A stretch of DNA of 64,000 nt, taken from positions 124,001 through 188,000 of the forward strand of contig CAZYNH010000001.1 in assembly GCA_964648295.1 (NCBI GenBank). Reading direction: 5' to 3'. The notes under the pieces were generated by a model that saw only the letters and a list, made by a program, of their open reading frames with translations, had not been told where the DNA came from and ran no database searches. A program made the translations under genes and the position numbers. Source of the stretch: UBA4055 sp964648295 (GTDB lineage Bacteria > UBA4055). Shown piece by piece: positions 49,813 through 58,446 of the stretch (its first letter is position 1; each line of letters begins with the position of its first letter).

Positions 49813-50673
49813 ATGATATTCACGCTTATAATAATAAATCTTCTCTGGGCTTCGACTTTTATTTTCGGTAAAATACTGCTCGAAACATTTTCAGTTTCAT
49901 TTTTAATATCGTTCCGTTTTATTCTTGCAGGTCTGGTGTTCGGTATGTTGTTCAGGAAAAAGATACATTTTTCAAAGAGGATCATCAGGAACGGAAGCGT
50001 GATCGGAGGGATCAACGGGCTTTCGATGCTTCTGCAGATAATCGGCCTTCAATATACCACCGCGTCAAACTCGGGTTTCCTTACGGCCACTTATGTTCTG
50101 TTTCTTCCCTTTATTGAAATGTTCCTCTGGAAAAAAAAGATAACCCCGAGAGTCTATGCCAGCGTAATTATCGCTTTTACAGGAGTATTCCTTCTGTCTG
50201 TGGCGGATATAAATTCGATATCTTTCAATAAAGGCGATCTTTACACTATCGGATGCGGCCTGACATTTGCCTTCCAGATTTTTTTCATCAGCCATTACAC
50301 TAAAAAAGAGAATATTTATTCGCTTCTTTTCGTTCAGTTCATAGTCAGCGGGATAATTGGCCTTGCATATATGCTTTTTGAAGCTCACGCATTCGGGATA
50401 GTTCCCGATATAGCATCCGCCCTGAGTCCGAAACTCGGAAGCTATCTGTTATTCCTTGCGGTTTTTGCCACCTTCGTGCCGTTCTCGCTGCAGTTCTATG
50501 TCCAGAATAAAATAGGCCCCACGATAGCGGCGCTGGCATATCTTCTGGAGCCTGTTTTTACGGTAATACTGGCTGTCATTCTCCTGTCCGAACCTTTCGG
50601 CATTCAGACAGCTGTCGGGATCACGCTCATACTTTCAGGCATAATCCTGGTGAACTCCGGCATAAAAAATTAA
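49813..50673 (+). CDS. EamA/DMT-superfamily transporter
   Basis: A 286-residue inner-membrane transporter of the drug/metabolite superfamily, with ten hydrophobic segments arranged as two EamA repeats. Landmarks are LLWASTFIFGKILLE, SFRFILAGLVFGMLF, LQYTTASNSGFLTATYVLF in repeat 1 and YLLEPVFTVILAVILLSEPFG in repeat 2. Substrate unknown. Its TAA and the TAA of the convergent RAM-domain gene share the palindrome TTAA at 50670-50673. Confidence 0.9.
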   Translation: MIFTLIIINLLWASTFIFGKILLETFSVSFLISFRFILAGLVFGMLFRKKIHFSKRIIRNGSVIGGINGLSMLLQIIGLQYTTASNSGFLTATYVLFLPFIEMFLWKKKITPRVYASVIIAFTGVFLLSVADINSISFNKGDLYTIGCGLTFAFQIFFISHYTKKENIYSLLFVQFIVSGIIGLAYMLFEAHAFGIVPDIASALSPKLGSYLLFLAVFATFVPFSLQFYVQNKIGPTIAALAYLLEPVFTVILAVILLSEPFGIQTAVGITLILSGIILVNSGIKN

Positions 50674-50900
50674 GAAACAGCTATACAGGTAACTGTTTTT
50701 GTGATGCCGTCGATACCCCTTACTTTTTCTATAAGTATCTTGCCCATTGACTTCAGGTCTTTTTCCTCAATGTAGCAGATGATGTCATGAAGCCCGGTGC
50801 AGAGATGCGCCTGTGAAACGCCTTTTACTTTTTTCAGCTTAGCTAAAGCCGATACATCTTTTCCTGACGCTGTGTTGATCAGTAAATAAGCTCCCATCAT
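50670..50900 (-). CDS. Stand-alone RAM (Lrp/AsnC effector-binding) domain protein
   Basis: A 76-residue protein equal to the C-terminal RAM domain of Lrp/AsnC regulators without the HTH. The sequence GAYLLINTASGKDVSALAKL and VKGVSQAHLCTGLHDIICYIE matches the beta-alpha-beta-beta-alpha-beta pattern. The ATG at 50900 follows GGAGG with a 6-nt gap; the longer frame to 50918 has no ribosome site. Stand-alone RAM domains form dimers or octamers and bind small effectors. Here the partner is unknown. Confidence 0.85.
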   Translation of the reverse strand: MMGAYLLINTASGKDVSALAKLKKVKGVSQAHLCTGLHDIICYIEEKDLKSMGKILIEKVRGIDGITKTVTCIAVS

Positions 50901-50928
50901 GATTGCCCTCCGTGGCATTGGTTAGTAA

Positions 50929-50957
50929 ATAATATACAAAACAGCACCGCAAGTCAA
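50929..50957 (-). promoter_or_regulatory. Predicted promoter of the RAM-domain gene
   Basis: Minus-strand -35 TTGACT, 17-nt spacer, -10 TATTAT; start near 50922, 22 nt before the ATG. Confidence 0.7.
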
Positions 50958-50987
50958 CACTTTTTTTGCTTGATAAAATATCATATT

Positions 50988-51015
50988 TTGACTTTATTCC
51001 CGTATTGAATATGAT
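50988..51015 (+). promoter_or_regulatory. Possible xthA promoter
   Basis: -35 TTGACT, 16-nt spacer, -10 TATGAT. It would start only about 5 nt before the TTG codon, inside the Shine-Dalgarno region, so it may be spurious. Confidence 0.3.
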
Positions 51016-51026
51016 CGGAGGAGCAT

Positions 51027-51791
51027 TTGAAAATATATTCATGGAACGTGAACGGTCTTAGAGCGGTGGCGAAAAAAAGTTTTTTCGACTGGATCGAATA
51101 TGAAAAACCGGATGTGCTTTTCATTCAGGAGACTAAACTTCAGGACGACACACTGCCTGACGAACTGAGGGATATTGAAAGCTATCATTCATATTTTTCC
51201 CACGCCGAAAAGAAAGGCTACAGCGGAACGGCTGTCTATTCAAAAAAAGAACCGGACGAAGTGATCTATAAGCTCGGGATTGACGAATTCGATACTGAAG
51301 GCAGGCTTATTCAGGTCAATTACGGAAAGACCGCCATGTTCAACATCTATTTCCCGAACGGTCAGATGAGCGAAGAGCGGCTCGACTTCAAGCTCAGGTA
51401 CTACGATGCCGCGCTCGCGCGGTTCGAATCCCTTCGAAAAGCCGGATACGATGTTCTGATCTCGGGGGACTTTAATACCGCTCACAACGAGATTGACCTC
51501 AAGAACGCTAAAGCCAACGAGAACTATTCCGGCTTTCTCCGTGTTGAGCGCGACTGGCTCGACAAACTGGTCGCCGCCGGTTACACAGACACTTTCCGCG
51601 CGCTTTATCCGGACAAGGTGCAGTACTCGTGGTGGAGCTACAGGTTCAACGCGCGCAAGAACAACACAGGCTGGCGCATCGACTACCACTTCGTCAACAA
51701 AGAGCTTTTCCCTAAAGTCAAAGACTCATATATAATGAATAATGTTTACGGGTCCGATCACTGCCCCGTCGTAGTCGATCTCGACATTTAG
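51027..51791 (+). CDS. xthA: Exodeoxyribonuclease III
   Basis: AP endonuclease and 3'-5' exonuclease of base-excision repair, 254 residues. A TTG start at 51027 follows GGAGGA and gives the exact family start (MKIYSWNVNGLRAV). Catalytic landmarks are FIQETKLQ (metal-binding E), SGDFNTAHNEIDLKN (D and N), YSWWSYRFNARKNNTGWRIDY, and the final GSDHCPVVVDL with catalytic D-H. Full length. It stands alone between the RAM gene and the repeat-rich intergenic region. Confidence 0.96.
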   Translation: MKIYSWNVNGLRAVAKKSFFDWIEYEKPDVLFIQETKLQDDTLPDELRDIESYHSYFSHAEKKGYSGTAVYSKKEPDEVIYKLGIDEFDTEGRLIQVNYGKTAMFNIYFPNGQMSEERLDFKLRYYDAALARFESLRKAGYDVLISGDFNTAHNEIDLKNAKANENYSGFLRVERDWLDKLVAAGYTDTFRALYPDKVQYSWWSYRFNARKNNTGWRIDYHFVNKELFPKVKDSYIMNNVYGSDHCPVVVDLDI

Positions 51792-51799
51792 CTACCCCC

Positions 51800-51921
51800 G
51801 CGCAAGAACTTTTCTGATAAAGCGGCATGCAATCAGCCGGACAGCTTATCTCATTATCGTTTCTTCCGATATTATCAGTCTAAATCTGCTCTATAACAGC
51901 TCTGAAAAGCACTTCTTGCGC
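51800..51921. repeat. MITE-like intergenic element with imperfect terminal inverted repeats
   Basis: The left end GCGCAAGAACTTTTCTGA (51800-51817) matches, in reverse complement, the right end at 51901-51921 except for a 3-nt insertion and one change. The outer 9 bp (GCGCAAGAA/TTCTTGCGC) are perfect. The interior is non-coding. The total is about 122 bp. No target-site duplication was identified with confidence. Confidence 0.5.
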
Positions 51922-51937
51922 TGTCCTTTTCTTTGTC

Positions 51938-51967
51938 ACTTTCTTTTCGGACAAGCAAAAGAAAGTG
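51938..51967. repeat. Long hairpin between xthA and serS
   Basis: CACTTTCTTTT-CGGACAAG-C-AAAAGAAAGTG: a perfect 11-bp stem adjacent to the element at 51800-51921. It has no T-run on either side, so it is not a standard terminator. It could still end the convergent xthA and serS transcripts, or be a dispersed palindromic repeat. Confidence 0.6.
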
Positions 51968-51977
51968 AGAATAATCC

Positions 51978-53243
51978 CTACTTTATAACATCAAATCCGG
52001 TATATTTCCTTAAAACCTCAGGCACAGTAATGCTTCCGTCCTCATTCTGATAGTGCTCAAGTATGGAAACCATCAGCCTCGAAGTCGCCAGCCCGCTCCC
52101 GTTGAGCGTGTGTAAAAATTCCGGTTTAGCACCCGGCTCAGGCCTGTACCTTAAATCCATCCTTCTCGCCTGAAAATCAACGAAGTTACTGCATGATGAC
52201 GCCTCGAGATATTTATTTTCGGCTGGAGACCATGTCTCAATGTCGTAGCATTTGGCCGCGCCGAAGCTAAGATCTCCCGTGCAGAGCAGAAGTATTCTGT
52301 AATGTATCTTTAAAGCGTCAAGTATCCCCTCGACCCTTTTAACCATATCCTCAAGCTCATTGTAGGATGTTTCCGGCTTAACGAACTTGACCATCTCTAC
52401 CTTATTGAACTGGTGCACCCTCAAAAGCCCCTTCGTGTCCTTGCCGTAGCTGCCCGCTTCGCGCCTGAAACAGGGAGTATAGCCGACATAATACATCGGC
52501 AGGTTCTCGCCGTTGATTATCTCCTCCCTGTGCATGTTCGTGATCGTCACTTCGGCTGTCGGTATAAGATAAAGATCGTCCTTTTCGCAGTAATACATAT
52601 CCTCTTTCAGCTTGGGAAGCTGCCCCGTCCCTTCCATCGCGTGGGGAAGGGTGACTATCGGCGGCATAACTTCGACAAAACCGTCTTTTATATGATATTC
52701 GAGCATAAAATTAATAAGCGCTCTTTCCAGAGTTGCGCCCTTGCCGACATACAGCGGAAATCCCGATCCGCTCATCCTGCTTGCCCTTTTAAAGTCCATG
52801 ATACCGAGCTTTTCGGTAAGCTGAATATGATCTTTAGGCGTAAAAGTGAACTCTCTTTTTATTCCGCCCTGCCTTGCCTCGACATTATCCTCCGCGCCTC
52901 CGCCCAATGGAACACTCTCGTGAGGCAGATTAGGGATCGTCATCATAATGTCTTTGATGTTCTTTTCAACATCCCTCAGATCATTGTCATACCCGACGAT
53001 CCTGTCGCCGATCTCTCTGCTTTTAAGAACGGCATCATCCGCGTTTTGTTTATTCTTTTTCAGCTCTGCGATAAGATTGGTAGCCTTGTTCCTTTCCGCT
53101 TTCAAAACTTCGACTTCGCCCAGGATGTCTCTTCTTTTCCTGTCAAGTTCCAGAAGTCCGTCTATATCGATTTCGACTTTTTTACTTTTTATCCCCGCCT
53201 TGACTTTGTCAGGGTTTTCTCTGATATATTTTATGTCCAGCAT
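51978..53243 (-). CDS. serS: Seryl-tRNA synthetase
   Basis: Class II aminoacyl-tRNA synthetase charging tRNA-Ser (and tRNA-Sec where present), 421 residues. The N-terminal coiled-coil arm (about 28-100, RKRRDILGEVEVLKAERNKA) is followed by the catalytic core. Motif 1 is near ALINFMLEYHIKDGFVEVMPP. Motif 2 is GYTPCFRREAGSYGKDTKG, and motif 3 is LNGSGLATSRLMVSILEHYQ. TAEVTITNMHREEI is the serine-site TxE segment. Link to SelB: Sec synthesis starts from Ser-tRNA-Sec. Confidence 0.98.
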   Translation of the reverse strand: MLDIKYIRENPDKVKAGIKSKKVEIDIDGLLELDRKRRDILGEVEVLKAERNKATNLIAELKKNKQNADDAVLKSREIGDRIVGYDNDLRDVEKNIKDIMMTIPNLPHESVPLGGGAEDNVEARQGGIKREFTFTPKDHIQLTEKLGIMDFKRASRMSGSGFPLYVGKGATLERALINFMLEYHIKDGFVEVMPPIVTLPHAMEGTGQLPKLKEDMYYCEKDDLYLIPTAEVTITNMHREEIINGENLPMYYVGYTPCFRREAGSYGKDTKGLLRVHQFNKVEMVKFVKPETSYNELEDMVKRVEGILDALKIHYRILLLCTGDLSFGAAKCYDIETWSPAENKYLEASSCSNFVDFQARRMDLRYRPEPGAKPEFLHTLNGSGLATSRLMVSILEHYQNEDGSITVPEVLRKYTGFDVIK

Positions 53244-53279
53244 AATGCGTCCTTTTTATTTTTTAATAAAACGGTTTGA

Positions 53280-53308
53280 AATATAAATTATCTTTTGTTT
53301 TTACACAA
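53280..53308 (-). promoter_or_regulatory. Predicted serS promoter
   Basis: Minus-strand -35 TTGTGT, 17-nt spacer, -10 TATATT; start near 53273, 30 nt before the ATG with AAAAGGA upstream. Confidence 0.55.
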
Positions 53309-53331
53309 AAAAAAGTTTAGTTATATCGCCG

Positions 53332-53742
53332 CTATTCCTTCTTCTCTTTCTTCAGCCTCTCTTCGAGCTTCTTACGCTCCTCTTTTGCCACCTTCTCCAT
53401 CTTTTTGATGTTCTTTATGTCCTCTCTGACCTTCTTATCGTGCTCCTGCTTTTTGAATTCCTCGTCCTCGAGTATAGTAAGAAAATAATCTATGCCTTTC
53501 CTCTGTTCGAGTACCTGCTGAATGTCGTTATAGGCTTCTCTTGGAAGGATGAAGGTAAGAAAAGGCTCCACATAGGCCATGAACTGGCTGGCTATGTAAT
53601 TTAAAGGCTGAACGGATTCTAAGAAAAATATCGTCGGCGCGGTCATTCCCCTGACGGCTATTTCGTAAGCTATTTTTTTCAAAAGCTCTTCCTGCTTTTC
53701 GGTGATCTTTACAGGTTTTTTGGTTTCTTTTTTATCGTCCAT
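53332..53742 (-). CDS. Conserved-looking hypothetical protein with basic coiled-coil tail
   Basis: A 136-residue protein I do not recognise. Residues 14-95 contain hydrophobic/aromatic helices (TAPTIFFLESVQPLNYIASQ, FMAYVEPFLTFILP) and no signal peptide. From about 95 to the end it is a charged helix rich in K and E (KKMEKVAKEERKKLEERLKK), probably a coiled coil. It starts 5 nt after the GT2 gene in the glycan operon, so it may assist the membrane glycosyltransferases. It is likely membrane-associated. Confidence 0.7.
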   Translation of the reverse strand: MDDKKETKKPVKITEKQEELLKKIAYEIAVRGMTAPTIFFLESVQPLNYIASQFMAYVEPFLTFILPREAYNDIQQVLEQRKGIDYFLTILEDEEFKKQEHDKKVREDIKNIKKMEKVAKEERKKLEERLKKEKKE

Positions 53743-53747
53743 CGTTA

Positions 53748-54683
53748 TTATTTTCCGATATTTCTTGTTTCGTTTACAATATACAGAGGTTTATTCTTGA
53801 CCTGATCGAATATTTTTCCAATATAGAGGCCGATCATACCGAGTATCATGATGACAATCCCGGACAGGAACCAGATCGAGACTATAAGGCTCGGCCATCC
53901 CGAGATGAGATAGTCGCCGTGAAGAGCTTTGAATATCAGATAAAGCGCATAAACGAACGATGCCGCCGAGATCAAAAGACCAAGTTTTACTACCAGCTTA
54001 AGGGGTTTGCTTGAAGTACCGATCATCACATCGAGGGCAAGATTAAAAAGCCTCCTGAAACTGTATGACGACTTCCTCTCTGAAGACGGGCTGTGTTCCA
54101 CAGGTATCGAAACTGACCTGAACCCGACCCATCTGATAAGTACCGGAAAATATCTGAGGCTCTCTCTCTGTGATTTCACAGCGTCTATCGCTTTTTTGCT
54201 GTATATACCGAAATTGCCTATAGCTTCATCTTGTTCAGTTTCAGTCAGATAGCTTAGTACTTTATAAAAATATCTAGACGACATCCTTTTGAGAAAACCG
54301 TCTTTTCTTTCCGCCCTTCTCGCAAAAACGATGTCGTAACCTTCCTTCGCTTTTCCGTAAATTTTCTCTATCTCTTCCGGCCTGTCCTGAAGGTCGCAGT
54401 CCATAACGACAACCCATTCGCCTTCAGCCGCGTCAAGCCCGGCAGTGATTGCAGTATGCTGGCCGAAGTTTTTTGACAGGTTTATTCCTTTGACGCGCCC
54501 GTCCTTCGCACAAATGTCCAGAATAACTTCCCAGTCGTTCTGCGGGCTTGCGTCGTTGGTAAAAATTATCTCGAAACAGCCGATAGCCTCAAGAATCTTA
54601 ACCAGCCGCGCATAAAGCTCTTCAATGCATTTAGCGCATTTATACGCCGGTATGACTACCGAGATCTTTGTTTTACTGCTCAT
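53748..54683 (-). CDS. GT2 glycosyltransferase, polyprenyl-phosphate sugar transferase type (ArnC/DPM-like)
   Basis: A 311-residue inner-membrane enzyme that probably loads a sugar from a nucleotide donor onto undecaprenyl phosphate. The GT-A domain has VVIPAYKCAKCIEEL, TNDASPQNDWE, NLSKNFGQHTAITAGLD and the DXD-like VVMDCDLQDRPEEIEK. Two C-terminal membrane helices (about 230-255, 265-295) match the ArnC/GtrB type. Its product would feed the two GT-C-like proteins encoded just upstream. Its start overlaps the GT-C gene by 11 nt. Confidence 0.92.
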   Translation of the reverse strand: MSSKTKISVVIPAYKCAKCIEELYARLVKILEAIGCFEIIFTNDASPQNDWEVILDICAKDGRVKGINLSKNFGQHTAITAGLDAAEGEWVVVMDCDLQDRPEEIEKIYGKAKEGYDIVFARRAERKDGFLKRMSSRYFYKVLSYLTETEQDEAIGNFGIYSKKAIDAVKSQRESLRYFPVLIRWVGFRSVSIPVEHSPSSERKSSYSFRRLFNLALDVMIGTSSKPLKLVVKLGLLISAASFVYALYLIFKALHGDYLISGWPSLIVSIWFLSGIVIMILGMIGLYIGKIFDQVKNKPLYIVNETRNIGK

Positions 54684-56430
54684 TTAAAATTTCCGGTTCA
54701 ATTAACTCATATACAGTATAAAAAGAATTTTTATAAACTTCAATGTAATTATTGGATTTTATAAATCCGTCATAAAAACTGTAATAAGGCTTAGCTTTGA
54801 TCTCGCCTCCTTCACTTTCCCATCCTTTCTGATCGTTCGGCCACATATAATTCCTGTGACTGCCTTTTGGAATAACTATCATTTCGGGAGGCCGCTTTTC
54901 AAAATCGGCCTTTATATCCTGGAGCTTATTTAAAGTATCCCATGGAGAATCAAGCCTGTATCTCGTGCCTGTCAAGTAATAATACATCGGACTGTGCTTT
55001 GCAAAATAAATATCTCTGTCCTTGAGATCAGGAATGCCGTTCAAATAAGTCAGTAACGAATCCGCCACAGCAACACGGTCAGGATTAGATTTGATGCCTC
55101 TAAGCTGAGGAGAACTGAATGATTCTGAAAGAAGGCCATATTTGAAATCCTGATAAGGGCGGAAATCATCCTGAATGAAGTATATCGTGAAAATTAGGAG
55201 CATTATGAAAAGCAATCCCCTTAATTTAATATGGTATTGTTTAAACCTGATCTCATTTTCGCTAATAAGTAGTAATGAAGAACTGAGAAGAAGCATACCT
55301 GATCCTGATCTTATCCCGGTAATCATGCCAAGGTCTGTACCAATGAAAGAGACAATAAAAACTGTCGGCGGTATTAAAATGATACCTGACATTTTAATGA
55401 CATTTTCCCTGGATGATGTCAAAACAAATATTGTAGCCATAACACCTGAAACAGCAATTATCCCATAACCGGGGTACTTATCAAAAACAAAATTATAAAA
55501 CAGCCATGTGAATGCCGCAAAAGCAAACAGTGTTACAGGCATGTTCTTGAATTTCCTAAGATTTGTGACATAATATATCACGCAGGTCAGGAATATTTTT
55601 ACATAAATTATTAATATCTCTTTAAGATTATTTCCGTAAACATAAGATAATTTCTCGAATGAATGATCTTTTGTATGACCGATCTTATTAGGACTTTCTT
55701 TGAGAAAATCATTAATGATCTCAATAAAAACATTTGCATAACCGCCCAATCCACCTGTAACAAAAAGCAGTACAAATATTGCGAAAGTGCCTGCCGTGGC
55801 ACCCAGAACATAAGATTTTATGATCCGAATGTTTTCTTTATTATTTTTCTGCAGTAACAAACTAAAAGGCATTATTAAAATCGGCACATAAGTTATTTTG
55901 CAGAAAGCAGAAATTACTGCAGCAAGACCGGATAAAATAAACAATACATCCCGTTTGTCCTTATTCCCCTTTAGAAAAAGACAAACTGAGATAAGTATAA
56001 ATAATAACGGGAGGTTGTCGTAATTGATTGTATGATAATACTGCCAGACCGAAAGAGAGATCGTTACAACCAGCGATACAAAGACCGTTTTCAGCCTGCT
56101 GAAATACAATAACAGGATTTTTATGGATATAAATCCTATCGCGACCTGCAGTAACGCAAAACCCAGTCTTGCCCATATCAGACTCGGTTTCCCCGGGATT
56201 AACAGCCACAGCCCGCCGATCATGTTTGTGCCCGCTATCGCATCACAATTTTCTTTCCACAAACCGTGGAACATACCCCATTGCTTGCTAAGGTGGAATC
56301 CGGTATCTGTGGTCTCAAAACCGAAAGTGATATACAATAAATACAAAGCTAAAATGACTAATGAATATACCATTGCGGGATGACTGCCGATCTTAGCATA
56401 TACGGTTTCTGTTTTAGAGGATATTTTCAT
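54673..56430 (-). CDS. GT-C-like polytopic membrane glycosyltransferase, tandem copy 1
   Basis: A 585-residue protein with about eleven membrane helices. After the first helix comes the loop FETTDTGFHLSKQWGMFHGL with WKENCDAIAGT, then GGLWLLIPGKPSLIWARLGF. An acidic residue in the first periplasmic loop is where GT-C enzymes have their catalytic Asp. The C-terminal soluble domain (about 455-585) contains YFAKHSPMYYYLTGTRYRLDS. It is a paralogue of the next gene, sharing the loop almost residue for residue. It probably takes sugar from a polyprenyl carrier. No named family is assigned. The sequence is AT-richer than its neighbours. Confidence 0.75.
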   Translation of the reverse strand: MKISSKTETVYAKIGSHPAMVYSLVILALYLLYITFGFETTDTGFHLSKQWGMFHGLWKENCDAIAGTNMIGGLWLLIPGKPSLIWARLGFALLQVAIGFISIKILLLYFSRLKTVFVSLVVTISLSVWQYYHTINYDNLPLLFILISVCLFLKGNKDKRDVLFILSGLAAVISAFCKITYVPILIMPFSLLLQKNNKENIRIIKSYVLGATAGTFAIFVLLFVTGGLGGYANVFIEIINDFLKESPNKIGHTKDHSFEKLSYVYGNNLKEILIIYVKIFLTCVIYYVTNLRKFKNMPVTLFAFAAFTWLFYNFVFDKYPGYGIIAVSGVMATIFVLTSSRENVIKMSGIILIPPTVFIVSFIGTDLGMITGIRSGSGMLLLSSSLLLISENEIRFKQYHIKLRGLLFIMLLIFTIYFIQDDFRPYQDFKYGLLSESFSSPQLRGIKSNPDRVAVADSLLTYLNGIPDLKDRDIYFAKHSPMYYYLTGTRYRLDSPWDTLNKLQDIKADFEKRPPEMIVIPKGSHRNYMWPNDQKGWESEGGEIKAKPYYSFYDGFIKSNNYIEVYKNSFYTVYELIEPEILNEQ

Positions 56431-56433
56431 TTC

Positions 56434-58380
56434 TTACTTTCTTTCATAGACTTTATAAAAATAGTTCGAGTAAGTTTCCGCGTAATCATTCTCTACTATA
56501 AATTGATCGTAGAAGTCGTAGTACGGTAAATATTTTTTATTAGCCATAGTGTTGTCGGAATACGGCCATGTAACATCCTGGTGAGTTGACTTGGCAAGAA
56601 CTATTATATCAGGCTTTTCTCTGCTAAAATCCTCTTTCATATAGCCAAGATCATTAATTACATCCCATGGCGTTTTAAGCGGGTATTTCACATTAGCCAG
56701 ATAATACATCATGGCATTGTTATGTGTAAAAAAAACTTTTTTATTCTCAATATTCTCAACAGAACTCAGATAATCGAAAAGCTCGTTTACAACTATAGCC
56801 CTTGCCCTGTTCGTTCTGATCCCGAACAATGCCGGAGTTCTGAGATCTGTCTTAAGTTCAGAATATTCAAGGTCCCTGTAAAAAGTATATTTTGAATTCA
56901 TAAATCCTATAAAAAATGCGGTTATGATAAAATAATAAATAAATCCGTATTTCATTTTGTAGTTCAATATGTTTAATTCTGCGTTTCCGGTCAGCAGAGT
57001 CGCGAACGAGATCAGAAGAACTGAAGCTCCGCATCTGAATGCCGTGGAAAATCCCAGGTCGCTTCCTATGAAAGAGAAAATAAATATAGCCGCAACTGCG
57101 ATCAGCGGTGTAATGAAAATTTTTATCCTGCTGTTGTCGCTTGCCGCGACCCAGATAACCATCAGAGAGAGAACAAATGAAAGCACGCTGATTATAAAAA
57201 TCTCAACGAGCATTTTAGCATTTTCCGTCGAAACGCCAAAAAGTCTGTAATAAAGTATCCATCCGGTAAAAAGATACACAAGATACTTAACAACAGGTTT
57301 CATACTTCCGGATCTGAAGTACACATATCCTGAAAGAAGGAGAACAAACAGAGTCGTAAAGGTATTTGAAATAATATGCATGGCGACTGAAGTGTAATTT
57401 CTGTAAAGCGTGAAAAATGAATGGTCATGAAGCGAGGCTGCTCTTTCAGCAGCGCTTTTTTCTGCCGTAAAATCTTTTAGTACAGTAAGATAGCTATTGA
57501 AATAATGCGAGAGTGATCCTGTCAGAAGTAGGGTAAGTGCAAAAATAATTATTCCAGTAAAAAAGCCGTATAAATATGACATAAGATTTTTATTCCAGCT
57601 TTCCTTCTTGATACTGTTTTCTAATATCATGAGGTATAAGAACAATAATACTACAGGAATAACGGTTATCTTTGAAACAACCGCTGCAAAAGAGATCAAT
57701 CCCGAAAGGTAAACATAAACGCTCTGACTGTTATCCCGCTTTTGAAAAGAGCGTAAAAGCAAAAACGCTGAAACAGTCATAAACAGCAGCGGAAGATTAT
57801 CATAATTGATCGTAAAATAATAATTCCATGGCGAAATAAATATCGAAAGAACCAACACCAGTACCGCGGTTTTCAAAGGTTCAAAATATAAAGTCAGAAT
57901 TTTATATGAACTGAATATTATCCCTACATGAACGACGACAAAACCGAGTCTTGCCCATATCAGCAGAGGCTTACCGGGGATCAAAAGCCAGAGACCGCCA
58001 AAAAAATTAGTTCCGGCTATAACATCAAGGTTTTCTTTCCACAGACCGTGGAACATGAACCACTGTTTGCTTATATGAAATCCTGTGTCCGTAGTGTCAA
58101 AGCCGTATGGTATCAGAAATGAAAAATAGACAGCTGAGGCAATGACCAGTATTTTTGAGATATGCTTTTTATAATTGTTCCTGTTGACAAAATACATGAC
58201 CCATAATAAAAGAATTGCGAAGAAAAACCATATAACGAAAGAGTAATAAACAAAATTCTTTTCCGCGTAATTGAATTCTTCGTACAAGGGGTTGAATGGG
58301 GATTTGATAAAAAGCCATATACCCAATATCCCGCTGACAGCCAGTTTGAAATAGTCTCTGAGTTTTGTGCTGACATCCAT
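56434..58380 (-). CDS. GT-C-like polytopic membrane glycosyltransferase, tandem copy 2
   Basis: A 648-residue paralogue of the preceding entry. It has an extra N-terminal pair of membrane helices (VSGILGIWLFIKSPF, FVYYSFVIWFFFAILLLWVM). The shared loop is FDTTDTGFHISKQWFMFHGL, then WKENLDVIAGTNFFGG and LIPGKPLLIWARLGF. The C-terminal domain has FFTHNNAMMYYLANVKYPL. It is the first gene of the minus-strand arm (copy 2, copy 1, GT2, hypothetical) and lies 122 bp from the divergent acetyltransferase gene. GAGGC precedes the ATG. Tandem duplication followed by divergence is the simplest origin. Confidence 0.75.
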   Translation of the reverse strand: MDVSTKLRDYFKLAVSGILGIWLFIKSPFNPLYEEFNYAEKNFVYYSFVIWFFFAILLLWVMYFVNRNNYKKHISKILVIASAVYFSFLIPYGFDTTDTGFHISKQWFMFHGLWKENLDVIAGTNFFGGLWLLIPGKPLLIWARLGFVVVHVGIIFSSYKILTLYFEPLKTAVLVLVLSIFISPWNYYFTINYDNLPLLFMTVSAFLLLRSFQKRDNSQSVYVYLSGLISFAAVVSKITVIPVVLLFLYLMILENSIKKESWNKNLMSYLYGFFTGIIIFALTLLLTGSLSHYFNSYLTVLKDFTAEKSAAERAASLHDHSFFTLYRNYTSVAMHIISNTFTTLFVLLLSGYVYFRSGSMKPVVKYLVYLFTGWILYYRLFGVSTENAKMLVEIFIISVLSFVLSLMVIWVAASDNSRIKIFITPLIAVAAIFIFSFIGSDLGFSTAFRCGASVLLISFATLLTGNAELNILNYKMKYGFIYYFIITAFFIGFMNSKYTFYRDLEYSELKTDLRTPALFGIRTNRARAIVVNELFDYLSSVENIENKKVFFTHNNAMMYYLANVKYPLKTPWDVINDLGYMKEDFSREKPDIIVLAKSTHQDVTWPYSDNTMANKKYLPYYDFYDQFIVENDYAETYSNYFYKVYERK

Positions 58381-58446
58381 TTTTAAGCCTCATAATATTT
58401 TCAAAAACAATGATACGCCAATTTTGCTTAAAAATAAAGTTTTTTA

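Noticed and set aside
51419..51436. tRNA-like GGTTCGAATCCC on the plus strand
   Set aside because: Inside xthA in frame (RFESL); no other tRNA arms.
52413..53279. Plus-strand open frame of 288 codons
   Set aside because: It is antisense to serS and runs across its promoter. Composition is that of a reverse-strand shadow.
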